Counted from the first letter of the stretch, positions 1 through 10,555 are shown. The stretch: 31,562 nucleotides of DNA from Choristocarpus tenellus KU-1152 (GCA_964200185.2 CAXNAD020000080.1:1-31562); one strand, 5' to 3'. Numbers and translations are program-made. The notes: generated by a model from the letters alone, not told the origin.

Positions 1-27
1 CCCCCCCCCTCCCAGATACTTTGGGTC
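1..27. repeat. Right end of a G/C-tract inverted-repeat element, cut by the window edge
   Basis: A run of nine C, then CTCCC and AGATACTTTGGGTC. This is nearly the same as the right end of the complete element at 23538-23649 and is the inverse complement of the end at 31478-31505. It is therefore most simply the right terminus of another copy whose body lies outside the window. Confidence 0.6.
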
Positions 28-1182
28 ATCACCTGTGTTGCTGTGTCATGGTCCAAGTCCCTACTGGGCATGATGGAGGACCTCATCTCATGGTGTACTT
101 TGTGATTTCAGTACAAATTTTATTGCGCATTTGAATTTCTGTTCATTTAGTAACAGGTAGATTTGGAATCCATTCCAAGTGGAAACTTATGGTTGCCTGT
201 TGTACTCCCAGAACCTTCTCCCAATTGCAAAAGGAGTTGCATAGTCACTAATCACTATTCAAGTGGCCTAGTCCAACGAGGTTGCTCCCCTGCTCACAGA
301 CAGTCCCATATCCCTCTCGTGATTAATGGTTTAGATGCCTGATTCAATGTGTGTTTGTGGGGGGAAATTAAGGTCCTGAGCACACCGCTACACCAGGCGA
401 TGTGCAGATATCGCTTCCCCTCCCTGCCTTACGCCCCTATTCACGGATGCACCAGTGCCTTCATGCCACAGGTGCACAGGAAATATATATTTTGGAGAGT
501 TTAATACCTCCTGTTTGACACATTAACGGATAGGACTGAGGTGTACTATCCCCCCCCTCCTCAACTTTCAGGGAAGCATCAAAGGTGCTCTAGGTAAAGA
601 GATTTCTGTTGCCTGGTTCTTCAAGGTGTGGTCCCACGTATGCAATAGCATTTTTTCTTAAATATGGAGTATCCTCCCCTCTTCCATAACCTCCTCCGAC
701 TGATCTTAGGCCCTGGGAACCAGTATTATCGCAGATCAAAACACAACAAATATGTACAGGTATTTGTATGTCAAAGTTGAAGGAGTGGAGAAGATGTACA
801 TATCATTTTTAACTGAGAGTCTTGTATCACAAATCGTCTATTCGGTACAACTCATTCCCCCTTTGTCGTTATAAACTTGTCAGTCCGTACACATGATTTG
901 TAGATATCACTCCCGATTTCGGCAACATGTACAAACGATTTGTCCCTGTGCATGGAGATAAGAAAATCGTGCGTTCCTTGTCTGTCCCTATATCACCTTA
1001 ATATGCAAATTTTATGTGGCAATTTAACAGAAAACAACAATTGTGTACAAATATTACCTTACAGGGATGTATTGATGGCAAATAACAGTTGGGTACAAAT
1101 CCTACATTACTATTGATAACATTGTAAATACGTACTGTACTGTAGTATTTGGTTTCCTTGTTCTATGATATTAACTTCATTG
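28..1182. other. Low-coding stretch, nothing recognised
   Basis: No exon with convincing splice sites and no RNA gene was recognised on either strand. The sequence is AT-leaning with several C-tracts (around 549-560) that are not followed by the AGATACTTT element end. Confidence 0.5.
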
Positions 1183-1220
1183 GTTTTTCCTCCGACATAT
1201 CTATAAGATATCAGAGGGTA
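1183..1220 (-). repeat. Foldback motif, diverged copy
   Basis: TTTTCCTCCGACATATC and GATATCAGAGGGTA form an imperfect inverted repeat. It matches the reverse complement of the CCCTCTGACATTTTGCAGATGTGTCAGGG family seen best at 10502-10555. This is the most isolated of the eight copies in the window. Confidence 0.5.
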
Positions 1221-2009
1221 CTGTGAGAGCCATCTTCCAACTAAGGTACACCTTTAAGGTGACCTATCTTGAAGATCTGTTGTTCATATGGCATCTGTTT
1301 TTGCATGTTGAAGATAATATCTGCTCGAATTAAAAACTGGGTGGTTTGAGGGGACCTTGCAACCCCCCCCCTCCCATTAACTTCTTCACTTGTTCACTCT
1401 TTCCTGAGTGATCTTCTGAGGGATTGCTCTCCTTCCCCCCTTGTCTCTCTCCCTTTTCTTGCCTCCTGTGGGTCTTCCCACTCCCTTCAGTCTGAAGAAC
1501 CTGTCGGCCTGTTTCCATCTTTTCAACGTACCACTATATATTATTACACAAAAAATTAGGTCCAACATTTGTCTCTGGTTGCAAGAGCTGTACTACAGTC
1601 GTAACTCCAGTCATAAGCTCATCTCCTGTTGGCTTCTGGAGATAGAGAAAGACACAACAAAAAGATGAAGAGATGAAACTTGTGCGGGACTCTGACTTCA
1701 AGCCACAAGGTAGAGGAATCCACTTGGGCTATTTATAAGATCCTTCTGATGCAGAGTTTCAAATGATATTATCTGCATTTTGCATACTCAGACAACGAAA
1801 TTCGTACTTTCAAGTATGCGTGGTTGATGTTATTTTTCACGGGGTGTAAGTTTTGCTTGCATATGAATAATGTGTAAGACAACATGAGCGTTAAGTCGTG
1901 GTCAAATTCGTAGTAGCACAAGCTCTGCATCTGCTATAAAAAGATCATCGCGATCACAAAGGGGGGCATGGACATCTTGGCCCTATCGTCAAACAAAGAA
2001 ATTCCAGTA
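1221..2009. other. Low-coding stretch, nothing recognised
   Basis: Short open frames here overlap one another on both strands and show no splice context or recognisable motif. A C-rich run at about 1363-1376 resembles the element ends at the window edges but lacks the AGATACTTT part. Confidence 0.45.
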
Positions 2010-2238
2010 TCAAGTTGATGCTTCACCACTGAGATCATCCCCTCTGACCGCTGTGTTGCTGCCATCCCCAGTGTCAATGCTGTTGATCAAAAGCAAAGAG
2101 CCTGTTTCTCTTCTTGTGGACATGATTCCATCACTGTACTTTTGACAGAACACCTGACTAGTTCGAGCACATCTGATACCAATAGATACAAGAATGGACA
2201 AAAATAACTCAACGACATCACACAACATAAGTGGGCAC
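2010..2238 (-). CDS. Possible terminal exon of a membrane protein of unknown function
   Basis: On the minus strand a splice acceptor (GGGATTCAG) is followed by 229 nt open to a TGA at 2012-2010, encoding about 75 residues. The first 20 or so are hydrophobic (LMLCDVVELFLSILVSIGI), consistent with a membrane segment. The tail is hydrophilic and acidic and ends DDLSGEAST. The acceptor, the single membrane-like segment and the polar tail together look like a real C-terminus. No upstream exon was found in 2240-3400, so the gene is incomplete here and the family is not recognised. It could also be a chance open frame. Confidence 0.28.
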
Positions 2239-3404
2239 CTGAATCCCAATGAAGTCACCAGTTGCAAATATCACTCTCTGTCCCACCACTGGTAGTGAAT
2301 ATGATATGTGATAGTAAGGCTAGTTGGTGTAAATATATGTTCCAGTTAGTGTGGTTCAGAAATGAGGAGAGAGAGTTAGAGAGGGGGACAGAGAGCTAAG
2401 GTTGACCAGGGGTAGACGATGGGAATTGTACCATAATCCTGGTAGTAGAAAAACAAAACAGGTTGCGGATATACATATATCCCATTCACTCAACGCCAAA
2501 CGAAGGCTATTCTATGGGTGTGCACCCACTGTGGCCCATGGTACCAGCCTGTTTTTCTGGTCTCTCATGTTGCTTTTTATACCATGTTCTACTTGCCCTC
2601 GAAGTTGCATGAACTTTTATTGTAAGGATGAGGTGAGAAGAGTCATGTTGTTGGATCTCAGATAAGAGTGGTGCAAAACAAATCGTGTAAGTTGAGTTTT
2701 CAAGCAGTATGTGCGTCCATAGTTATTTACAACTGTATGACCACCACAGAAAAAGATTTGAGAGGAAGGGTACAGAGGTCGAGACAAGGTAGCTTGTCAA
2801 CTCCATCAGCAGTCTGAAACATGCAACAACAAAAAATCCTCCATAGGCACAACGTTGTGCTGGTGCTGCTCTCGCCAGGAGGTCTTTGTCCGAGTGGGGT
2901 AGTGCGTAATCAACAACGAAAACTTCTATATACTACTCATTGCTGGCTCCTAACGGTGACCTGGAGTAAGGGGACCTTCACTTACATTCTTGTTATATAC
3001 CCACTGCCATGTTGCAGATTTGGGGAAGAAAAGACTTGAATTGTAGTAGAAGAACATCACAATTCTTTAATAACACTCATCGGAGGAAGGGTGAAGTATT
3101 ACAGGGTCTACTTGCCTTGTGAAGATTGTCTCGTAGAGATATTAACATACTATCAATATGGGTTTGTAGCTTGGATTTATATCTCCTACAAAGTTAATCC
3201 GACCAAGACAATTTGCAAATTCACATTGGTTGAGTCCGTGTATATTTACTTCACCAATTATGTGCTGCGTACACAGACGCAGCATGCAGCAAAACAGATT
3301 CACTTTCTATTTTTCTATGGTCAGTACAGACCGCAACTAGAAATACATGCAGTTTGCTCCATGGTACTGCCGTGCCCTAGTTGGGGCCTAACCAGCAGGC
3401 ACAA
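2239..3404. other. Low-coding stretch; any upstream exons of the 2010-2238 exon not found
   Basis: Reading both strands gives only short open frames. A plus-strand frame of 122 codons at 3091-3459 is rich in aromatic residues and shows no motif, so I do not call it. A pyrimidine-rich acceptor-like site on the minus strand near 2450 leads into no convincing exon. Confidence 0.4.
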
Positions 3405-3405
3405 C

Positions 3406-3411
3406 TTTATT
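3406..3411 (-). promoter_or_regulatory. Possible polyadenylation signal for the Tudor-like gene
   Basis: AATAAA on the minus strand, about 225 nt past the stop codon at 3636. It is the first good hexamer noted downstream. Position fits a 3' end, but the hexamer alone is weak evidence. Confidence 0.35.
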
Positions 3412-3635
3412 AACAACGAACATTTAATATGCACAATTCGCAGCATATTTCAAATGTAAAATACAGGAAAAGGGTACAGTAATTTGCAAGAATCTGATAC
3501 TACTGAGGGCATAGACAAAACAACAAGAACTTTGCAGTGTAAAAGAATGAACACTATAAGACTAGCAGCAGCATGTTCAATCCAGGACCACACCCTAACA
3601 ATAAGAGACTTGGGTAGTGGAGCAGTGACTGGGCT

Positions 3636-4572
3636 TCATCCTTTTTTTTTTGTGGTCCTTGATTTTCCTCCAACCTTTGGTACCCTGTCCTTTTTGAGGA
3701 CCCTGACACCCTCTAGAAGGAAAGGGCCGTTCTTCTCCTTGAATATGAAGTTGTACAGATCTTCGTCTATGACAGGTGGCGTGGATTCCATGGAAACAAT
3801 CGCTGGGGGAGTAAGAATGCAGACAACAACGCGGTCAGGCGGGGCAGGATGTGTGAGTGGAGTGTGCTTGAGCAAGCGAAAGGATTAATAAGGCAACTGA
3901 CATTGCAGGCTTGGCCACAGAGCAGTACGAAACAGAAAGATCATGATTAAAGAATGCCTTTACGGGAATACAGTCTAATAAAGACCAAGCAGGGTTAATG
4001 TAGCTCCTACCAACTTACCATGCATATATACATGCAACAGAGTCAGGTAGAGCAGGAGAGCACTCACTGGTACCACTAGCACATGTGAATAGAGGAGTTG
4101 GGGAAGGGAAGAAATACTCTTACGATCAGCTCTGCTCTCATGCCGACCTGTTTTTCATTTCATTTTACACTACTCCGGGATCACCTTGTGTGCAAGGTGT
4201 CGAGAAAGGCGAAATTGTCTCAGAGATTCAAATATATAAAACGACCTCTGTAGTCATGCTCCGAGTTAGGTATGGTGGAGAACGGATCACAACCTCTCTC
4301 CCCATACTGAGCAATGAAACCCTTTCCACTCACCAATTTCTTCCCCAATGTAGAAAAAGCCCTTCACACATATGTCGTATAAGACACTGCAAGCTACTCT
4401 TGTTCCAACTGAATAGATGTTGTTAATTACACCCTTTTTCCAGACACCATCAGATTTTACATGGACACGATCCCCCACAAAAGGATTGCTACTCCAGCGC
4501 TTGTGCTGGAGTTGATGCTTCAATATTCTTGGGTGGTTGGCCGGGTCACCTACATCCAGGCGGGGCCAGTCC
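3636..4572 (-). CDS. C-terminal two exons of a Tudor-like domain protein (partial)
   Basis: Exon 4572-4334 follows an acceptor CTTTTCCCAG and ends at a strong donor, GTGAGT. Exon 3802-3636 follows a pyrimidine-rich acceptor ending CCCCCAG and runs to TGA. Donor phase 1 and acceptor phase fit, giving about 134 residues over the two exons. The first exon holds the segment FVGDRVHVKSDGVWKKGVIN, with the G-D-x-V start and W-x-x-G strand of Tudor/SGF29-like modules, which read modified tails or RNA in the nucleus. The tail contains PPVIDEDLYNFIF and ends in a basic KSRTTKKKG, suggesting nuclear or RNA-bound location (inference). The start and upstream exons were not found, and the intron of 531 nt could hide a further small exon. 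The domain call is by pattern only. Confidence 0.55.
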
Positions 4573-4577
4573 CTGGG

Positions 4578-5226
4578 AAAAGGTGAGGAAGGTCAGTTCC
4601 ATGAATGTGCATGTACTGCTATATCTACATATCATACCTACACCCAATGACAGCGACATCATGCTCACTACTAGAAATCGTGCTACTCTGACTTTTCTCA
4701 GGCTATAGGCAATTCTGTTGTCCAACAATTGTATCCATGTGCCGATCAATCTGGAGCAGGATGTCAAAAATACATTTGTCAGAGTCCGTAGAACAATTTG
4801 AATAGGAAAGAAACTGATGTTGGATGAACTATTGCTGGTACATGTGTATATTGACAAGAAAGCTTACAGCATCCTACCGATCTGCTGATACCCCCAATAT
4901 TATTATACCCCCAACATTTTAGGTGATGGGAATCTGTGGTTTGACCGTGAAACTGTCGGTGTGCTGATTTGATTACTATAGTTGATATTATGCTCTGGAG
5001 GCAAACAAACCAACCACACACCCGTCACAGGAGGGTTTGTACAGGAAAGATTGGACCCTTAACCAAATCATTGCCAGTTGGTGTGACTCACTAGAGTAGA
5101 TGGTACTGCTTGTACAGCCGATGTACGTGATGATGATATATACCTGGAAATTATTTTATTCTTCTAAGTACACACATACTACTTAGCATATGCATACATA
5201 GTACAGAGTGTACACACAAGCAATCA
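4578..5226. other. Region upstream of the Tudor-like exons; start exon unresolved
   Basis: The 5' part of the minus-strand Tudor-like gene should lie here. One minus-strand segment near 4800-4690 reads as a hydrophilic peptide containing DILLQIDRHMDTIVGQQ, but it ends in a stop without a usable donor in the required phase. I do not call an exon. Confidence 0.3.
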
Positions 5227-5294
5227 TTTGCCACTGGCGAGCACTGGACACATCACTGGTGTGCAATATCCAACATCAAACCCTCGATGAACTC
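5224..5294 (-). CDS. Possible short terminal exon of an unknown gene
   Basis: A strong acceptor on the minus strand (long T-run then ATGCAG) precedes a short open stretch. Depending on phase it reads EFIEGLMLDIAHQ then stop at 5253, or VHRGFDVGYCTPVMCPVLAS to a stop at 5224. An AATAAA lies on the same strand at about 5160-5155. No upstream exon was identified, so this rests on splice context alone. Confidence 0.18.
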
Positions 5295-5593
5295 CTGCAT
5301 AAAAAAGGGAGAAAAAAATCTACAAGGCAGCAGCAAGAGTCCTATAAATAATGTCAACGGTTTTTAGAGTGTATCAATGTAGGGTATTTGTGGGAGGAAT
5401 GCATCCCATTTTATCAGTTTGCCGTAAGGACCATGATATTGTTTAAATGGGTACTTTTTGCATCGTGACTACTGCGAGACATTGTTCACTTTGTGCTTTG
5501 CAGCACACTATATCTCAGACTATTCACGCAGTAGGAGGTTTTTGTACATGTACAGGGGCTAATTATGGTGTTCAATTCTTGCCTCTTGTCCAG

Positions 5594-5676
5594 GATGAAG
5601 AAGCTGAATTCTTCTATAGTAGGTTATCCAGACACATCACAGCCTACCTAGAGTACCCAGGACTACTTCGAATGAG
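5594..5676 (+). CDS. Candidate internal exon, function unknown
   Basis: The plus-strand acceptor TTGCCTCTTGTCCAG is followed by 83 open nt, starting DEEAEFFYSRLSRHITAYLE and ending before GTATAC. The peptide is charged and protein-like. The next open frame (from 5676) lies in a different phase only tens of bases on, and an intron there would be shorter than any other in the window. The exon may belong to a decayed gene. Confidence 0.25.
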
Positions 5677-6650
5677 GTATACCATCCTCACTCGGAGAAT
5701 GTGTACGCGACAAGGCCAATATCTTGGAAATGGATGGCAATGAGGAAATGAGATTGGAGCTTTCTGAGGCGGTTAGCTCACAATTTGCAGGCACATCCCC
5801 CCTCTTGATGCAAGTGAGGCCTGCTTGTCTGTTGAGCACATGTGTTCTTAGGGCAGGCAGTGCAGGGTTCCTTCTTATAGGAAAATATCCTATCATCAAG
5901 CCTTACACCGAGACTTTGAATTGGAGTGGTGATTTGTTGTTCTCCCTCCCCTCCAATGGACGATGCAACCTATTTGTGTATCAACGGAGTTACGCACACA
6001 CACGAGTAATAGGTGGTATGAGGTTTTTGCATTTTGGAGAGCAGGATACCTCTATGTTCATTCACCCCCTATGCATAGCGGTGTCTGTGTCGTTCAATGG
6101 TCGCACCCCGTCAAGGGGTAGGGAACGACTGTGGGAAGTGAAGGCGAAACTCGAAGAAACGGACAATTAGGTGGAGATATCGAGTTGCATGCCCACACAA
6201 AGGAGGATACCACCTAAACCTTGGAGGGAAAATATCGTTAAAGCTAGTGGGCGAAACGAATGTGGACAACAAGGGGACGTTTCGGTGCCGAATTTACAAT
6301 CTTCGCAACAACCACTCCCGATGGCATCACTATCACCTGTTCAGGTCGAGGAGAAGGAAGACCTCCTTGGGACAATGCGAGTAGTACGGACGAGGCCTCA
6401 CCCTCAGCTGCTTGATACCCCTGAGAAATCGCAATCACTATCGGGTTTCTGGGGCCCACATCGAGAAGAAGTGCCTTTTCTTTGGGTACCCCGACATCCG
6501 ACTCGGGCGGGACGATGTGGTGATCGGTTTCTAGAGGTGTTAAGAAGGTTGATTCATGCGCAAAAAGGGGCGGGGACAGGCGGGTTCTGGATGATTACGT
6601 TTTATGGGTTGGAACATGAGGTACGGTGGATCCGTTACCTTAGGCACTAA
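5676..6650 (+). pseudogene. Long coding-like stretch interrupted by one stop; origin unknown
   Basis: One plus-strand frame is open from 5676 to 6650 except for a single TAG at 6168-6170, about 325 codons in all. The first part contains an acidic, helix-like segment (LEMDGNEEMRLELSEAV). Beyond 6170 all three plus-strand frames show stretches that look protein-like, so the true frame may shift more than once. That pattern suits a decayed coding sequence, for example from a mobile element. No domain is recognised and no splice sites resolve it, and chance cannot be excluded. Confidence 0.25.
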
Positions 6651-7139
6651 GCACAGGATCATAGGAATAGGAATGGCTTGCCGATCACCATTTGGAGCAC
6701 TCAAGAAACCGTCCAGAGTCCACTTAAACAATGCCAATAGTATTTTTTTTTTAGCAACTACTGGTGCGTCACGTGCCCAAGACTGTTACCCACCCCCCTG
6801 TTCATCCTGGAGGGAGTTCATCTGCTCAAAGCTCCGTCGCGCTGTATCGTGTGTGAATACCTCGAGGATCGTTCCAGATGTTGGCAGAATGAGTGGGCGT
6901 AGTATGGATGGGTTGACGGGTTGGTGGGCGTTGACCAATCATCTTCTTTCTGACTAGTAACGTATTCATATGGAAACCCACACTTTAATTTTGATAGACT
7001 TAAATGTAAATATCGAATCGATGGAGTGGGTGGAACGATACGGTTGATTGTGATAAAGGTGTCTTTTTTTATGAAACCCATCTATATACGAAGTAAAATT
7101 GGGACGGACCTATCAACATCCTTTAATCAATTTGTATCT
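6651..7139. other. Unassigned stretch before the decayed repeats
   Basis: A plus-strand frame of 117 codons (6604-6957) overlaps here without a recognisable motif. It may continue the decayed coding stretch to the left or be the lost 5' part of the first repeat copy. Confidence 0.3.
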
Positions 7140-7430
7140 GTAACTGCACAGGTCCCTGTTTTACGAAGGGCGATGCCCTTCAAGCTGAACACTAATTTAA
7201 TCGGGGGCCTTACTTGGGATTCTTCCCTCCCTCCTCACCCAACTTCTAAGGGCTACCTTGGATGGAGGCATAGTAATATGAACATAAGTTCTAAATTTCT
7301 CATTGGACCCTTGTGTATAGTTTTATCTTTTTTAGAAGTCTTTCGAAACAGAAAAGTTGTAGTCTAGTTTTTGATTTTTTCCACCCCTTGATACATGAAT
7401 TTGCACAATGTTAGTGGGCATAACACAGTA
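7140..7430 (+). mobile_element. Decayed repetitive element, copy A (3' part only)
   Basis: The segment GGGATTCTTCCCTC followed by CTCCT-CCCA and a TGGAGG-ATAGT block aligns with 9750-9980 (copy C) and more weakly with 8130-8390 (copy B). It ends in the foldback motif TTGCACAATGTTAGTGGGCATAA. The 5' part homologous to 7630-8110 is not seen. No intact protein is encoded. Confidence 0.5.
7381..7424 (-). repeat. Foldback motif at the end of copy A
   Basis: Matches the family CCTGACACATCTGCAAAATGTCAGAGGGCATAAT, here diverged to TTGATACATG...TTGCACAATGTTAGTGGGCATAA. It sits at the boundary of the decayed element, as in copies B and C. Confidence 0.5.
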
Positions 7431-7629
7431 GTAGTAATAGTAGTGCAAATAAAATATAGAAGTGATAACTCTAACCTGTCACCCGAGCCAGTGTGGGGAA
7501 GGGTCCAATATATATATGAGACTCCACAGAACCCTTAGAACTAGCATGCCAGATTCCTCAAATAGATTTTAGACTCACCTCCAGCAGATCTCTAGGGAGA
7601 GAGGAGGTCCTATCCAACAAGTGCATGGT

Positions 7630-8390
7630 GGCCAGGTGTGGGAGGCACAACGTTTACGATGGGCAGAAACTTTTGTGTGGATGTGGTGTTCCATGCTAGG
7701 GCACTATTGGATGCTGGCTCAGCCCCCTACCAGGACAAAGACCTACTTCTGGATGCTGCTTTTGTAGAGGTTCAAGCACCCTGTGATTCGACCCACTCAT
7801 CATCCACCAGCAAGGGTGTGTGTAGCTACTGCTGCAGTCGAGGAGCAAAAGGATACCCACTACGAAGGATTTTCCCTTCTTAATCTCACATCTCTTTGGG
7901 GTGGAAAGTCGTGGACACCTTGGTAAGCAAGCAGAGAGTTTCCTGGATGAGTTGGCCAACTATGCAGGAGGGGGAAGAGGGACTGGGGGGTATTGCTGGA
8001 ACAGGGCTGTCAAGTCTCATTTGAGACAGATAAGTGTCGGTCACTGCACAAGTTGCCCTCTTGAGACACGTTGTGAGTCTTAAGGTAGGAATATTGGGTA
8101 GGTGGCCAAGAAGACGCCTGACAGATTCTTGGGATGCTTCCCTACCTCCTCGCCCACTATCATAGGTCTAGGTTAGATGCATAGATATGCGCTACACTCC
8201 GGAGCGTTAGTAGATAATATCCAAGGGGGCATTGTTATATGATTAGTTTCCAAATAGTACACATTCTAGGGAGGTATCTTAGCATTGACAACAACCACTA
8301 TATCTACAGTACTCTTTGTCATATAGTTTTGGTCTCGGGTTTTCCTTCCTCCTGACACATCCGCAAAATATCAGAGGGCGTAATCATTCA
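7630..8390 (+). mobile_element. Decayed repetitive element, copy B, with remnant coding frame
   Basis: Aligns along most of its length with copy C (9236-9975), by eye roughly 70% identical. Shared blocks include GGATGTGGT, GATGCTGG-TCAGCCCC, CTTTGGGGTGGAA and GAGTTGGCC. A shared plus-strand frame reads QAESFLDELA, then GGRG, then a VK-x2-LRQI block at 7924-8030, which suggests the ancestor carried a gene. Stops and frame changes show it is no longer functional. The encoded protein is not recognised. It ends in the foldback motif at 8341-8385. Confidence 0.55.
8341..8385 (-). repeat. Foldback motif at the end of copy B
   Basis: CTCCTGACACATCCGCAAAA then TATCAGAGGGCGTAAT: a close copy of the family in inverse orientation to those at 10261-10555. 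Its inverted arms (CTGACA and TATCAG) are still recognisable. Confidence 0.6.
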
Positions 8391-9235
8391 TATTTATCAA
8401 TGAATACATATCGTCATTGATTGGTACATGTGAGTCAAACCAGCTCAGAGGTAGACAGGGTTGCATTTTAAGGAAACCGAGAAAGGACACAATTAAGCCA
8501 TTTTGTACAAGATTCTCTGCCGAATTGTGTTGATACTTTGTTTGTGGCATGGGGAGTTATCAATTTTGCGTACATCACTGTACACATAAAGCAATGAAAT
8601 AGAGAGTATTGCACAAGGTAAGAGAGATGGCTTAAAATGCAAAGGGGTCCAAACCTATCTACATTTTAATTGTTTTGGCTCATGTGTATATTGGCGGTAT
8701 ACCTTACAACACCCACCAATATCTAGTTGGGAATCTCTGGTTTTCCTCAAAATTGGTGCACTGCTTTTTTCTTGACTTTTGAGGGGGAGGGCAGGTGGTG
8801 GAGTTCACAAGGCAACCCCCCTGTCTTCAGGAACCACCACTGCAATATTATTTCCCACTTTTCGGATGCATTCTTGAAAACCCAGCCCTATCCCAAACCC
8901 AAACCCAAACCCTAACCTATGCCTGAAAAGTGTATATAAAATCAGTCAAGGAAACGTTGCAGAAGTGGTGCAGTGGTACAGTGTGCACTTGGGTACTACC
9001 ATCCCTCAAGGATCCATAACTTTCAATTTTTCATATAATTGTTCGGAAACCTAGCCCTGACCTGTTCGTAAAAAATAACCTCAACCTTTGTTTGAAGAAG
9101 CGAAAAATAATGTCATTGGTGTTTCCCCAAGACCAGGGTTGCCCACGAAGACAGGGGGATTCCCTTGTACACTCCGGCAGGTTCGCCAAGCACACGCCAA
9201 TGGTGAAAGGGTTATGTCAAGTCTGCACGAGAATG
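8391..9235. other. Spacer between element copies with a telomere-like tract
   Basis: No gene is seen. At 8892-8917 there is a run of CCCAAA units passing into CCCTAA. Around 8966-8977 a TGGTGCAGTGGT stretch resembles a tRNA A-box but no tRNA can be folded (see rejected items). Confidence 0.4.
8892..8917. repeat. Degenerate telomere-like tract (CCCAAA/CCCTAA)
   Basis: Three CCCAAA units followed by CCCTAACC. One of seven interstitial tracts in the window related to TTAGGG. Confidence 0.5.
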
Positions 9236-9975
9236 GGCATTCTTGAACACCAGAGAGGATGCCAGTCCATTCATCGTGGATAGGAATTTCCGCATGATGG
9301 ATGTGGTATTCCCTGCCGGGGCTTTGTCAGATGCTGGGTCAGCCCCATATTGCAACAAAGGCCTTCTCCGAGATATCGCTTTACAGAGAGGTTCAGGCAG
9401 CTTGCCACCTGGTCAACTCATTCACCACTAATCATGTCGTTGCAGCAGTAGTCAAACAGTAAAAGTGCACCCACTACAAGGTTTTTTATTTATCATTGCA
9501 GGTTTAATCTTAACACCTTTGGGGTGGAACGTTTTGGCGGCTCAGTGAGCAAGCAGAAAGCTTCCTTGATGAGTTGGCCGCCCATGTGGTAGGGGGGAGA
9601 GGGTCTGAGGTATACAGTAGGAAAGGGACCGTCAAGACCCGTTTGAGACAGATAGTATCATCTGTAACCTCAAAGGTAGCTATGTCGAGGAGGGATGCGT
9701 GTTCCACCCTGTAGACACCTGGCCAGTGGGCATGAAAGGGCCTTGCAGATCCTTGGGATTCTTCCCTCGCTCCTAGCCCACTTTTCTGTTGGGCTTAGGC
9801 TGGAGGAATAGTCGTGTGAATATCGTCTCGTAATGAACAATCTCCCAGGGGTCTTGTTGTCTTGTTCAGTCTTTTGGTTAGGGGTCTTTTGAAAGCGACA
9901 ATTCTTCTATTAATAGTTTTTGTAGCCCTTCCCTCGCCTGATATATCTGCAAAATGTTAGTGGGCATAATAGTAT
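9236..9975 (+). mobile_element. Decayed repetitive element, copy C, with longest remnant frame
   Basis: Best-preserved partner of copy B. A frame from about 9545 to 9708 reads SEQAESFLDELAAHVVGGRG, continues through VKTRLRQI, and ends at a TAG. The corresponding peptide in copy B keeps QAESFLDELA and LRQI, so this frame was once under protein-level constraint (inference). Upstream, GGGTCAGCCCCATA and neighbouring blocks align with copy B. The element ends in the foldback motif at 9927-9970. No transposase or reverse-transcriptase motif is visible, so the class is unknown. Confidence 0.55.
9927..9970 (-). repeat. Foldback motif at the end of copy C
   Basis: CCTGATATATCTGCAAAATG then TTAGTGGGCATAAT; same family and orientation as the ends of copies A and B, followed by an AT microsatellite (TATATATATA). 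Confidence 0.6.
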
Positions 9976-10260
9976 ATATATATTGACTATTTTTTATTCC
10001 CTGAAGTGTACTGATGTACCAACCAATCAGAACAAGATTCATCCACACTATCACACCATCACCTCATTATACTACAGGCACGTATTGAAATTGACTTATT
10101 ATTTTTTGTTAGTTTTCTCTTTTTTGTTTGTGCATTTTTTTATGCTGTTGCACTCATTGTCTCTGCTTTTTGTGAGATATCGTTTGCACACATTATGTTG
10201 TACTACAAGGTAATAAGTAAAACCTTAAAAATATATTTTGTGCTACTCATACACATTATC

Positions 10261-10302
10261 ATGACCTCTTTTAACATTTTGCAGATGTGTAAGGGGAGGG
10301 GG
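10261..10302 (+). repeat. Foldback motif, forward copy 1
   Basis: ATGACCTCTTTTAACATTTT then GCAGATGTGTAAGGGG: the family sequence in the opposite orientation to copies A to C, with a degraded left arm. Confidence 0.5.
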
Positions 10303-10340
10303 AGAGGCAAGACCAAAATAATATAACAAGGACTAGTATA

Positions 10341-10430
10341 TATTTTATTATTATGCCCTCTGACATTTTATATATATATATTATATTATGCCCTCTGACA
10401 TATTTGCAGATGTGTCAGGGGGGAAACCAA
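10341..10430 (+). repeat. Foldback motif, forward copies 2 (partial) and 3
   Basis: ATTATTATGCCCTCTGACAT at about 10345-10366 is a left arm only, broken by a TATATA run. A complete unit follows at 10383-10430: TTATGCCCTCTGACATATTT, GCAGATGTGTCAGGG, then GGAAACCA. The duplicated left arm suggests slippage or a nested insertion. Confidence 0.6.
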
Positions 10431-10501
10431 TGAAAACTATACATATGTCGTTATTAGTCCTAAAGAAATAAAATATCCTAAACGTAAGAACACTAGAACT
10501 A

Positions 10502-10555
10502 GTATTTTATTATTATGCCCTCTGACATTTTGCAGATGTGTCAGGGTGGAAACCA
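10502..10555 (+). repeat. Foldback motif, forward copy 4 (best conserved)
   Basis: TTATTATTATGCCCTCTGAC, ATTTTGCAGATGTGTCAGGG, then TGGAAACCA. The arms CCCTCTGACAT and ATGTGTCAGGG pair with a single interruption. The TTATTATTATG leader and the GGAAACCA trailer are shared with copy 3, 119 bp away. Confidence 0.65.

Noticed and set aside
3091-3459. Plus-strand open frame of 122 codons
   Set aside because: Starts with an ATG-less alternative codon, is rich in aromatic residues, lacks motif and splice context, and overlaps the probable 3' end of the minus-strand gene.
8959-9035. tRNA-like stretch (TGGTGCAGTGGT as A-box, GGATCC region as B-box)
   Set aside because: No acceptor-stem pairing or anticodon arm could be drawn and the B-box is poor. 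At most a relic of a tRNA-derived SINE.
10261-10555. CRISPR-like array from repeated CCCTCTGACA units
   Set aside because: Only a few units with irregular spacing, eukaryotic context, and copies found elsewhere at element ends. A foldback repeat explains them better.
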